This document shows positions 56,568-64,000 of a DNA stretch of 64,000 nt, one piece after another. The notes beneath the pieces are model-generated. The model worked only from the letters and a program-made list of their open reading frames with translations, was not told the DNA's origin and made no database searches. Made by a program: the position numbers and the translations under genes. Numbering within the stretch: the stretch's first letter is position 1; every line of letters begins with the position of its first letter. This stretch comes from Lysobacterales bacterium (GTDB lineage: Bacteria > Pseudomonadota > Gammaproteobacteria > Xanthomonadales > Ahniellaceae): NCBI GenBank assembly GCA_016182785.1, contig JACPFU010000029.1, positions 1-64,000 of the forward strand, read 5' to 3'.

Positions 56568-58034
56568 ATGGCGATCCGCAGTCTGAGTGGTCTCGACGCC
56601 GGATTCCTGTACATCGAAACGCCGGAAGCACCGATGCACGTCGGGGCACTGGCCCTGTTCGCGCAACCCGACACGCTGCACGGCACCCTGATCGAACATG
56701 TGCGCACGCATCTTGCCGCACGGCTGCACTTGTCCGGCGTGCTGAACCAGCGCCTGGCGCTGATGCCCTTCGACCTCGGCCACCCGATCTGGGTGAATGC
56801 CGAGGACATCGACCTCGAACACCACGTCCGCCACCAGCGGCTGGCGCGGCCGGGCTCGCTGGCGGCGCTGCAGAAGCTGGTCGCGAAGCTGCATGCCGAA
56901 CCGCTCGATCGGGCGCGTCCGCTGTGGCAGTTCTGGCTGATCGAGGGACTGCGTGACGGCGGCTTCGCGCTGTTCACCAAGGTCCACCATGCGGCGCTGG
57001 ATGGCGCCGCCGGCGTCGCGCTGGCGCATGCGCTGCTCGACCTCGGACCGGTGCCGCGCGCCGTGCCGCCGCCTTCGGACAAGGAACCGAAGACGCCGCC
57101 CGGCGTGCGCCGCAAGCTCGGCATGCTGTTCACCAACACCCTCAGCCAGTACGCCAAGCTCGCGCGGGCGTTGCCGGACATCGCCCAGGTGGCGGCCAGC
57201 GGCGCCGGCAAGCTGCGCGGCGCGCTCAAGGCACCGGTGCAGCTGGTCGACCGCTGGCTGGCACCGCGCACGCGCTTCAATGTCGCGATCGACGCCAGCC
57301 GCAGCATCGGCACCTGGTCGGTGCCGCTGCCCGAGTTCAAGTCGGTCGCGGCGATGTGCGATGCCTCGGTCAATGACCTGCTGCTGGCCCTGTGCTCGGG
57401 TGCCTTGCGTCGCTATCTGAAGCAGCTCGGCGAACTGCCCAAGGCCTCGCTGGTCGCAGCGATCCCGGTGTCGCTGCGCGAGGCCGGCGACGCCAGCGCC
57501 AACAACCAGGTGACCATGCTGCCCTGCGCGCTCGGCACCCAGCATGCGCGCGTGGCCGACCGGCTCGCGGCGGTGCGCGCCGGCATGGCCGAGCTGAAGC
57601 AGGCGACACACACCTACCAATCGCTGATCCCGACCGACTATCCCTCGCTCGGTGCGCCCTGGATCGTCTCCGGCCTGGCCCAGCTGTATGCCAAGTCGAA
57701 GCTGGCCGAACGCGTACCGCTGCCGGTGAACCTGGTGCTGTCGAACGTGCCGGGATCGCCGGTGACGCTGTACCTGGCCGGCGCGCGCATGCTCGCCTAC
57801 CACCCGATCTCGGCGATCACCCACGGCCTGGCGCTGAACATCACCGTGCAGAGCTACGAACGCGCGCTCGACTTCGGCCTGGTCGCCTGCGCGCGCGCGG
57901 TGCCCGATCTGGACGATCTGATCGATGCGCTCGCCGCTGAATACGATGAACTGAAAGCCCTTGCCGCCGCGCGCCTGGCCCCCAAGCCGGAGCGCAGGCG
58001 CAGGCCGCCTGCGCGCGCCCGGAGCAAAGCATGA
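56568..58034 (+). CDS. Wax ester synthase / diacylglycerol acyltransferase (WS/DGAT)
   Basis: A 488-residue acyltransferase that makes wax esters or triacylglycerols from acyl-CoA. The active-site motif HHAALDG (residues 140-146) is intact, as are the N-terminal SGLDAGFLYIETPEAPMHVG and the C-terminal NLVLSNVPGSPVTLYL typical of the family. The C-terminus ends in a short basic tail. It starts 149 bases from divergent oleA. The ATG at 56568 follows a GGGAG ribosome site; a GTG three bases earlier is possible. It overlaps the next gene by four bases. Confidence 0.94.
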   Translation: MAIRSLSGLDAGFLYIETPEAPMHVGALALFAQPDTLHGTLIEHVRTHLAARLHLSGVLNQRLALMPFDLGHPIWVNAEDIDLEHHVRHQRLARPGSLAALQKLVAKLHAEPLDRARPLWQFWLIEGLRDGGFALFTKVHHAALDGAAGVALAHALLDLGPVPRAVPPPSDKEPKTPPGVRRKLGMLFTNTLSQYAKLARALPDIAQVAASGAGKLRGALKAPVQLVDRWLAPRTRFNVAIDASRSIGTWSVPLPEFKSVAAMCDASVNDLLLALCSGALRRYLKQLGELPKASLVAAIPVSLREAGDASANNQVTMLPCALGTQHARVADRLAAVRAGMAELKQATHTYQSLIPTDYPSLGAPWIVSGLAQLYAKSKLAERVPLPVNLVLSNVPGSPVTLYLAGARMLAYHPISAITHGLALNITVQSYERALDFGLVACARAVPDLDDLIDALAAEYDELKALAAARLAPKPERRRRPPARARSKA

Positions 58035-58804
58035 GCAAGACCCGCGTCGATTCCGATTCCACTGTCCGTCCCGGCCTGCTGAAGCTGGCGATGGAAGTGC
58101 GCGCGCCCTACGAACTCGCGGCCGGGCTCGCCAACCTGCTGCTGACGCAGCACCTGCCGCGCGGCGAGCGGCATCCGGTGCTGGTGTTTCCGGGACTGGT
58201 CGCTTCCGATCGCAGCACGCTGCTGCTGCGCAGCCTGCTGTGGCGCCTCGGCTATTCGCCCTACGGCTGGGAACAGGGCCTCAACTTCGGTCCGCGCCAC
58301 GGCGTCGTCGCCGGCTGCCGCGCGCGCGTCGAAGAGATCTTCGCCGAACACGAGACCCGGCTGACGCTGATCGGCTGGAGCCTCGGCGGCGTGTACGCGC
58401 GCGAGATCGCCAAGCTCGTACCCGAATGCGTGCGCCAGGTGATCACGCTGGGTTCGCCATTCAAGGGCGACCCGCGCGCCAACAACGCCTATGCCCTGTT
58501 CCGGCTGTTGTCCGGGCACCGCGTCGACGCCAACATGATCGCGCGCATCGGCGAGAAGCCGCCGGTGCCGACCACCTCGATCTACAGCCGCAGCGACGGC
58601 GTGGTGCCGTGGCAGGCCTCGCACCAGGAAGCGCAGCCACAAGCCGAGAACATCGTGGTCAAGGCCAGCCACCTCGGCCTCGGCTTCAATCCGATGGCGT
58701 TGTATGCGATCGCCGACCGGCTCGCGCAGCGCGAAGGCGAATGGCGACCGTTCGAGCGTCGCGGGCTCAAGCGCCTGCTCTATCCGGACGCATTCGCGCT
58801 ATGA
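58031..58804 (+). CDS. Alpha/beta-hydrolase, lipase-like
   Basis: A 257-residue cytoplasmic hydrolase with PVLVFPGLVASDRST, the nucleophile elbow GWSLGG, and late residues SRSDGVVPW and KASHLGLGFNP that fit the acid and His of a catalytic triad. It is too short and different from OleB (a haloalkane-dehalogenase relative). It is translated in coupling with the WS/DGAT upstream and the secreted hydrolase downstream, so a role in wax or lipid turnover is likely but unproven. Confidence 0.88.
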   Translation: MSKTRVDSDSTVRPGLLKLAMEVRAPYELAAGLANLLLTQHLPRGERHPVLVFPGLVASDRSTLLLRSLLWRLGYSPYGWEQGLNFGPRHGVVAGCRARVEEIFAEHETRLTLIGWSLGGVYAREIAKLVPECVRQVITLGSPFKGDPRANNAYALFRLLSGHRVDANMIARIGEKPPVPTTSIYSRSDGVVPWQASHQEAQPQAENIVVKASHLGLGFNPMALYAIADRLAQREGEWRPFERRGLKRLLYPDAFAL

Positions 58805-60930
58805 GGGCCGCCCTGCTCGCGCTGCTGCTTGGCGCCTTCACCCTGCCGGCTGCGGCCACCACCGAAATCACCGATGTGCTCGCGAGCGGCGCGCATATCC
58901 GCGTCGCGGTGCCCGATGGCTGGCGTGCCGGCGACACGCTGCTGCTGTATCAGCACGGCTTCTCCATGGACCACGACGACAACCCCGACCTGGGCCCGCT
59001 GCGCGACCTGCAACTGGCGCAGGGCTACGCACTCGCAGCCAGCGGCTATGCGCAGTCGGGCTGGGCGCTGTTCACCGCGGCGCAGGACAACCGCGACCTG
59101 ATCGACTACGTCAGCGCCCGCTTCGGCGCGCCCGGCCGGCTGATCACGATGGGCGGATCGATGGGTGGACTGATCTCGTTGAAGCTGGCCGAGTCGCCCG
59201 GCTTCGAGCGCACCGTCGGCGTCTATTCGTTGTGCGCGCCGGCTGCCGGCACCCGCACCTGGGACGGCGGCTTCGACTTGCGCCTGGCCTACGACGCGAT
59301 CTGCGAAGGCGTCGGCGGTGGCGAACTGCTCGACGGCAGCGCCCCGTTCGACTGGGCGATGAACCTCGACGACATTCCCGCCAGCATGGGCGACCTGAGC
59401 GGCGCGCGCGAGGTGCAGCAGACCATCGCGCGCATCCACCAGTGCACCGGCGTTGCGCTGCCGGGCTGGCTGCGCACGCCGCCGCAGCGCGAACGGCTGG
59501 AACGGCTGATGCAGTTCGGTGCCTTCACCAACGAGGACTTCCTGCTCTACAACCTGGCCTACGCAACCTTCGCGCTCGGCGACCTGGTGCGCGCGCCGGA
59601 CAAGCTCGGCGGCCGCAACCCGTTCAGCAGCGACGGCGTCGACTACGGCAGCGACCTGGTCAACGGCCGCGTGCCACGCATCCGTGCCGACGCGCTGGCG
59701 CAGTTCGACTTCACCCGCGCCTCCTCGCTCAACGGCCGCCTGCCGGCGAACGCGCGCGTCGTCTCCATCCACACCAGCGGCGACGAACTGGTGCGACTGG
59801 CGCATCAGCAGCGCGTGCGCGAACTCTACGGCGCGCGCGCGTTGTCGGTGCCGGTGCAGGAAGGCATCGGTTCGCACTGCGGTTTCAACGCCGCCGAGAT
59901 CAGCGCCGGCTGGGAACGGCTGCGCGCATGGATCGCCCAACCGGACGCGACTGCGGATGCCGCCGCGCTGGTCGACGCCTGCAGCGCCGCGATGGCGCAG
60001 GGCCAGGCCGGACCCTGCCGCTTCGCGCCCGCGCTCGCAGTCGGCGACATCGACACCACCATGCGCAGCCGCGACAGCAGCGCCAGCGCGCTCGCCGACG
60101 CCGCCAGCGCGCGTATCAGCGGCAGCTGGTACGACCCGGCGCGCTCGGGCGAAGGCGTGCTGATCGAACGCTTCGCGCCGACGCGCGCGAGCGTGGTCTG
60201 GTTCACCTACGCGCCGGCCGGCGAACCGCCCGGGCTGGTCTGGCTCGGCGGCGTCGGCGAGATCGACGGCAACGGCATCCACGTCGGCCAGGCGCTGCGC
60301 ATGCGTGGCGCGCGCTTCGGCGCCGGCTTCGATCCCGACGCCGTGCAGCGCGAACCCTGGGGCACGCTCGACCTCGCGTTCGACGGCTTCGATGTCGGGA
60401 ACCACGCGGCCCGCGCCCACCTGCGCTACGCCGGTCCCGCGGCCTTCGGCAGCGGCGAGCGTGTGCTCGAACGGCTGCAGGCGGTGGGCCCGGATGGCAG
60501 TTCGCGCAATCCGGACCGCGTCGACCACCCGCGCGACTGGCAATACAGCGGCACCTGGTTCGACCCGGCCCGCAGTGGCGAGGGCTGGTTCCTGCTGCAG
60601 AGCGGCGCGCCGCTGGAGCGCCTGACCAGCATCGCCTGGTTCAGCTACGACCTCGACGGCAGCGCGCTGTGGCTGACCGGCGCGGCGTTCGAGTCCGGCG
60701 GCCGCGTCGCGTTCGACCTGTATCGCACCGCCGGCACCCGCTTCGGCAATGATTTCGACGCCGGCAGCGTCAGCACCACCGCGTTCGGCCGCCTGACCCT
60801 CGACTTCCATGGTTGCGACCGCGCCACGCTGCAGTTCGCCGCGCTCGACCCGCGCTACGGCAGCTTCACGCGCGAACTGGTGCGCCTGACACGACCCGAC
60901 GCCACCGCCGCGAACTGCGTCGCGCCGTAG
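58801..60930 (+). CDS. Secreted alpha/beta-hydrolase with duplicated C-terminal domain
   Basis: A 709-residue exported protein. After a signal peptide (about 1-19) comes an alpha/beta-hydrolase-like domain with nucleophile elbow GGSMGG (about residue 119) and a late GSHCGFN (about 358). Two repeats follow, about 140 residues each, starting SGSWYDPARSGEG (about 440) and SGTWFDPARSGEG (about 582). This SG-x-W-[YF]-DPARSGEG domain occurs in many secreted Lysobacterales proteins and is not functionally characterised to my knowledge. It overlaps the lipase-like gene by four bases. Confidence 0.88.
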   Translation: MRAALLALLLGAFTLPAAATTEITDVLASGAHIRVAVPDGWRAGDTLLLYQHGFSMDHDDNPDLGPLRDLQLAQGYALAASGYAQSGWALFTAAQDNRDLIDYVSARFGAPGRLITMGGSMGGLISLKLAESPGFERTVGVYSLCAPAAGTRTWDGGFDLRLAYDAICEGVGGGELLDGSAPFDWAMNLDDIPASMGDLSGAREVQQTIARIHQCTGVALPGWLRTPPQRERLERLMQFGAFTNEDFLLYNLAYATFALGDLVRAPDKLGGRNPFSSDGVDYGSDLVNGRVPRIRADALAQFDFTRASSLNGRLPANARVVSIHTSGDELVRLAHQQRVRELYGARALSVPVQEGIGSHCGFNAAEISAGWERLRAWIAQPDATADAAALVDACSAAMAQGQAGPCRFAPALAVGDIDTTMRSRDSSASALADAASARISGSWYDPARSGEGVLIERFAPTRASVVWFTYAPAGEPPGLVWLGGVGEIDGNGIHVGQALRMRGARFGAGFDPDAVQREPWGTLDLAFDGFDVGNHAARAHLRYAGPAAFGSGERVLERLQAVGPDGSSRNPDRVDHPRDWQYSGTWFDPARSGEGWFLLQSGAPLERLTSIAWFSYDLDGSALWLTGAAFESGGRVAFDLYRTAGTRFGNDFDAGSVSTTAFGRLTLDFHGCDRATLQFAALDPRYGSFTRELVRLTRPDATAANCVAP

Positions 60931-60939
60931 CCGCAGGCA

Positions 60940-61683
60940 TCAGATCGAGAGCGCGCGGCCGCCGTCGACGCGGATGATCTCGCCGCTGATGTAGGGCGCA
61001 TCGCGCAGCAGGAACAGCGCGGTGCGCGCGATGTCGGAGGGTTCGCCGGCGCGCCCGAGCGGCGTGCGCGCGAGCAGTTCGCGCCGTTCGACTTCGGCCT
61101 TGCCGCTCTCCGGCCACAACACCGCGCCCGGGGCGATGCCGTTGACGCGCACCTGCGGGCCAAGGTCGCGTGCCAGCGCCAGCGTCATCATCGCCAGCGC
61201 CGCCTTGGCCATGCTGTAGATCGGATGCTGCGGCAGCGGGCGTTCGCCGTAGATGTCGATCAGGTTCAGGATGCAGCCGCGGCTTCGCGCCAGGTGCGGC
61301 GCCGCGGCCTGGGCCAGGAAGAACGGCGCGCGCGCGTTGGTCGCGAACAACTCCTCCCACTGTGCCGGCGTCGCCTGCGCCAGCGGCGTCGGATAGAAGC
61401 TCGATGCGTTGTTGATCAGCGCGTCGATGCGCCCGTAGTGCGTCGCCACCCGCTCGATGAACGGCGCCAGCGCCGCGCTATCGGCCAGGTCCAGCGGCAA
61501 GGCCAGGCAGGAACGCGGCCGCAGCGCCTCGCAACGGGCCGCAAGCGCCTGCGCCGCGTCATGCGAATGGCGGTAGCTGATGGCAAGGTCGTAGCCGGCT
61601 TCGCACAAGCTCTCGGCCATGACCGCACCGACCCGTTTCGCGCCACCGCTGATCACCGCCACCGGCCGGGATGAATCCGTCAT
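60940..61683 (-). CDS. Pteridine reductase-like short-chain dehydrogenase
   Basis: A 247-residue SDR enzyme. The cofactor motif GGAKRVGA is the pteridine reductase variant of the SDR glycine loop. NNASS, the catalytic YSMAK and the C-terminal GEIIRVDGGRAL are present. It is probably an NADPH-dependent dihydropteridine or dihydrofolate reductase (PTR1/FolM group). It is divergent from the MidA-type methyltransferase gene. Confidence 0.9.
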   Translation of the reverse strand: MTDSSRPVAVISGGAKRVGAVMAESLCEAGYDLAISYRHSHDAAQALAARCEALRPRSCLALPLDLADSAALAPFIERVATHYGRIDALINNASSFYPTPLAQATPAQWEELFATNARAPFFLAQAAAPHLARSRGCILNLIDIYGERPLPQHPIYSMAKAALAMMTLALARDLGPQVRVNGIAPGAVLWPESGKAEVERRELLARTPLGRAGEPSDIARTALFLLRDAPYISGEIIRVDGGRALSI

Positions 61684-61759
61684 CGGCTATGCTCCTCGCC
61701 CATTGCCAGGCCGATTGTGCGCGATTCGCCGTGTGTTTGGCGTTCTCCCGGAGACCCGC

Positions 61760-62950
61760 TTGCTGCCGCACCTCGACACCAGCCCGTTTCCCGCGCCGAG
61801 CGCGGACGAACAGGCGCACAGCGCCGAACTCGGCGCCCGCATCCGCGACGAAATCCGCCAGCACGGCTCGATCCCGTTCTGGCGCTTCATGGAACTGGCG
61901 CTGTACGCGCCCGGGCTCGGCTACTACAGCGCCGGCAAGACCAAGTTCGGCGCGGCCGGCGACTTCATCACCGCACCCGAGCTGGGTTCGCTGTTCGCGC
62001 GCTGCGTTGCGCGTGCCTGCGCGCCGGTGCTGCGCGCCTCGGGCGATGCCGAGTTCATCGAGGTCGGCGGCGGCAGTGGCGCGTTCGCGGTGGCGGCACT
62101 CGCGGAGTGGGAACAGCTCGGCTGCCTGCCGCAGCGCTACCGCATCCTCGACCGCAGCGCCGAATTGCGCGATCGCCAGCGCGCCGCGCTCGCCGCGAAG
62201 CTGCCGCACCTGCTCGAACGCATCGACTGGCCGGACACACCGCCGGAGACGCCCTGGCGCGGGGTGCTGTTCGCGAATGAAGTGATCGACGCGCTGCCGG
62301 TGCACCGCTTCGTGATGCGCGAACGCGAGCCGCGCGAGGTCCACGTCGCGCTCGCCGACGACGGTCGCTTCATCGAGGTCGAGCGCGAGGCCGATGCGAT
62401 GCTGATCGCCGCGGTCGCGGCACTGCAGCGCGACCTGGAGGAACCGCTGGCCGAAGGCTATCGTTCCGAGGTGCTGCCGCAGCTGCCGTGGTGGATCGAT
62501 GCCGTCTGCGGTCGGCTCGAAGCCGGGCTCGCGGTGTTCGTCGATTACGGCTATCCGCGTCGCGAGTATTACCTGCCGCAGCGCGACGACGGCACCCTGA
62601 TCTGCCACTACCACCATCGCGCGCATGGCGACGCCTTGCGCTGGCCGGGGCTGCAGGACATCACCAGCTTCGTCGACTTCACCGCGCTCGCGCTGGCCGG
62701 CACCCACGCGCGACTGCCGCTGGCCGGGTTCAACTCGCAGGCCGCGTTCCTGCTCGCCGCCGGCATCCTCGACCTGGTCGAGCAGGCATTGGACCTGAGC
62801 GAGATCGAACGCTACCGCCTGGCCCAGGAAGTGAAGCGGCTGACCCTGCCCGGAGAAATGGGCGAACGCTTCAAGCTGATGTGCTTCGCACGCGGCGTCG
62901 ACCGCGTGCCGGAGCCGTTCACCCGCCACGACCAGAGCCGACGCCTGTGA
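61760..62950 (+). CDS. MidA/NDUFAF7-type SAM-dependent methyltransferase
   Basis: A protein of about 396 residues of the DUF185 family. Typical segments are IPFWRFMELALYAPGLGYYSAG, GDFITAPELGSLF, the SAM-binding VGGGSGAF, and LFANEVIDALPVHRF. Mitochondrial members methylate an arginine of complex I; the bacterial substrate is unsettled. The start is taken as TTG at 61760 with GGAG six bases upstream, because longer frames would run into the divergent pteridine reductase gene. Confidence 0.87.
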   Translation: MLPHLDTSPFPAPSADEQAHSAELGARIRDEIRQHGSIPFWRFMELALYAPGLGYYSAGKTKFGAAGDFITAPELGSLFARCVARACAPVLRASGDAEFIEVGGGSGAFAVAALAEWEQLGCLPQRYRILDRSAELRDRQRAALAAKLPHLLERIDWPDTPPETPWRGVLFANEVIDALPVHRFVMREREPREVHVALADDGRFIEVEREADAMLIAAVAALQRDLEEPLAEGYRSEVLPQLPWWIDAVCGRLEAGLAVFVDYGYPRREYYLPQRDDGTLICHYHHRAHGDALRWPGLQDITSFVDFTALALAGTHARLPLAGFNSQAAFLLAAGILDLVEQALDLSEIERYRLAQEVKRLTLPGEMGERFKLMCFARGVDRVPEPFTRHDQSRRL

Positions 62951-63351
62951 GCCAGCGCCCGTTCGCACATCCGCGGCTGTGGCGCAGCCTGTTCGCGCTC
63001 GCGATCGCGCTCGTGGTGGTGCTGTCGCTGGTGCCGAACGACGCCTTGCGCCAGGTCGACTTCATCGGCAACGACAAGCTTGGCCACGGCCTCGCCTACT
63101 TCACGCTGATGGCGTTCGCAGTGCAACTGCGCGACCAGCGCGGCGAGTGGACGCGCGCGGCGTTCTGGCTGCTGCTGATGGGCATCGTCATCGAGTGGCT
63201 GCAGCACCAGTCGGGCCTGCGGCGCGCCGACATCCGCGATGTCTACGCCAATGCCAGCGGCATCGTGCTCGGCGCGCTCACCGCGCTGACGCCGGCGCGC
63301 GCCTGGCTGCTGGCGCTGGATCGGCGTCTCGGCAGGCGCGAACCCGGCTGA
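62947..63351 (+). CDS. VanZ-like membrane protein
   Basis: A 134-residue protein with four hydrophobic helices and the VanZ-family segments LVPNDALRQVDFIGNDKLGHGLAYF and IEWLQHQSGLRRADIRDVYANASGI in short blocks. It starts with GTG overlapping the previous stop by four bases (GTGA), so the two are coupled. VanZ homologues affect glycopeptide tolerance or envelope properties; the role here is unknown. Confidence 0.87.
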   Translation: MSQRPFAHPRLWRSLFALAIALVVVLSLVPNDALRQVDFIGNDKLGHGLAYFTLMAFAVQLRDQRGEWTRAAFWLLLMGIVIEWLQHQSGLRRADIRDVYANASGIVLGALTALTPARAWLLALDRRLGRREPG

Positions 63352-63355
63352 AGGC

Positions 63356-64000
63356 TCAGATCGGCGCACCCGGCGGGATCAGCGGCAGCGGCCGCAGCTT
63401 CACCGTCTCCGGCGCATCCAGATAGCGCTCGATCCAGCGCGCGGCCTCGCGCGCATCGGCGTCGGCGCGCGGCGCCGCGGCGAGCTCGCCCGCGAACGCG
63501 CGCAACTGCGCGCGCCAGCCGGCGTCCACGGTCGCATGCAGCGCACCATCGGCGAGCAGGTGCAGCGCGGCGTCGAGCAGTACCCAGTTGCGGGTGCGGC
63601 GCACCAGCGCGTGGCGCGCACCGGTTTCGCGCCAGGGCGCGGCGACCAGTGCCTCGAACAGATCGCGCGGTGCCAGCGTCGCGGCGTCGCGCGCGTGCTG
63701 CCAAGCGAGGCGATTCAGGCGCTGCGGCGCGAACGCGTACTGCGCCACCAGTGCGGTCGCAGCCGCAGTCGCAGCGGCTTCGTCGAACAACGGACCGTTC
63801 TGCGTCGCGAAATACTCGGGGCCGCGCGCGTATTCGGCGGCCGGCGGTGTCAGCGCGTCGCGCACACTGTCCGGCAGCGCCAGCACCTCGACCGCGAGCG
63901 CGCCCCGCAACGCCTTGAGCGCCGCGTGCTGGCGCGCCGCGGCGACGGCGCGGGTGCCGAGCCTGGCGTCGGCGCCGAGACCGTAGTCGTACTCGGCGCC
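63356..64000 (-). CDS. Zinc-dependent metalloprotease, C-terminal part (partial)
   Basis: The visible 214 codons run from the window edge to the stop at 63356. They match the C-terminal region of DUF5117/DUF4953-type zinc metalloproteases: DYGLGADARLGTRAVAAARQ, LTPPAAEYARGPEYFATQNGPLFDEAAAT in short blocks, and QHARDAATLAPRDLFEALVAA. The HExxH active site would be upstream, outside the window. Such proteins are usually secreted. Confidence 0.8.
   Translation of the reverse strand, partial: GAEYDYGLGADARLGTRAVAAARQHAALKALRGALAVEVLALPDSVRDALTPPAAEYARGPEYFATQNGPLFDEAAATAAATALVAQYAFAPQRLNRLAWQHARDAATLAPRDLFEALVAAPWRETGARHALVRRTRNWVLLDAALHLLADGALHATVDAGWRAQLRAFAGELAAAPRADADAREAARWIERYLDAPETVKLRPLPLIPPGAPI

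Noticed and set aside
58031..58804. OleB
   Set aside because: The protein is shorter than OleB and its nucleophile motif GWSLGG carries a serine instead of the haloalkane-dehalogenase-type aspartate.
58780..60810. A 676-codon minus-strand frame over the secreted hydrolase
   Set aside because: It is antisense to a protein with signal peptide, nucleophile elbow and duplicated domains.

Overview
The window is a GC-rich bacterial chromosome segment made almost entirely of core and conserved accessory genes. Gene content and order point to the gammaproteobacterial order Lysobacterales (Xanthomonadales). The signs are tyrS next to an rRNA operon, fis-purH-purD, the DUF2066 / CDP-alcohol transferase / perM / hda string, OleA, DUF4124, DUF4156 and DUF3667 proteins, and a secreted protein with SG-W-[YF]-DPARSGEG domains. 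The genus cannot be fixed from the sequence alone. No insertion sequence, prophage, integron or CRISPR array is visible.

Left part (1-18 kb). A consensus rRNA promoter and leader run off the left edge on the minus strand. A cell-wall group follows: an M23 endopeptidase, anmK and ampG, with xthA overlapping ampG. Next come pyrE, a DUF4124 protein, a degenerate IspD-like protein, trmL, a small outer-membrane barrel, the gpsA/secB/rhodanese group, a DUF3667 membrane protein, a MATE exporter and sppA.

Middle (18-40 kb). This holds folB-folK, an EptA-like phosphoethanolamine transferase, tsaD, a MazEF-type toxin-antitoxin pair, and a tightly overlapping operon ending in hda. A TlpA thioredoxin and a TonB receptor follow, then fis-purH-purD, DUF4126 and hemJ. 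Next is a signalling pair: a c-di-GMP-type protein whose Hpt, first receiver, GGDEF and EAL domains are all degenerate, and a hybrid histidine kinase. Then come rppH, an elongator tRNA-Met and queD.

Right part (40-64 kb). A phasin gene is followed by a three-hairpin stretch that may be a small RNA. A signalling cluster follows (FHA-SpoIIE phosphatase, STAS protein, cNMP-FHA protein), then a secreted esterase. The complete ATP synthase operon atpIBEFHAGDC carries short palindromic repeats around its last genes. After an M20 peptidase and small secreted proteins, oleA stands divergent from a WS/DGAT acyltransferase and two alpha/beta hydrolases, without oleBCD. The window ends with a pteridine reductase, a MidA-type methyltransferase, a VanZ protein and the C-terminal part of a zinc metalloprotease.

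Most likely sources of new biology are the oleA/wax-synthase locus, the FHA-STAS-phosphatase cluster, the degenerate EAL protein, the candidate RNA behind the phasin gene, and a set of GGCTAAACTCCC-type promoters shared by fis, pyrE and atp. All are inferences from sequence.
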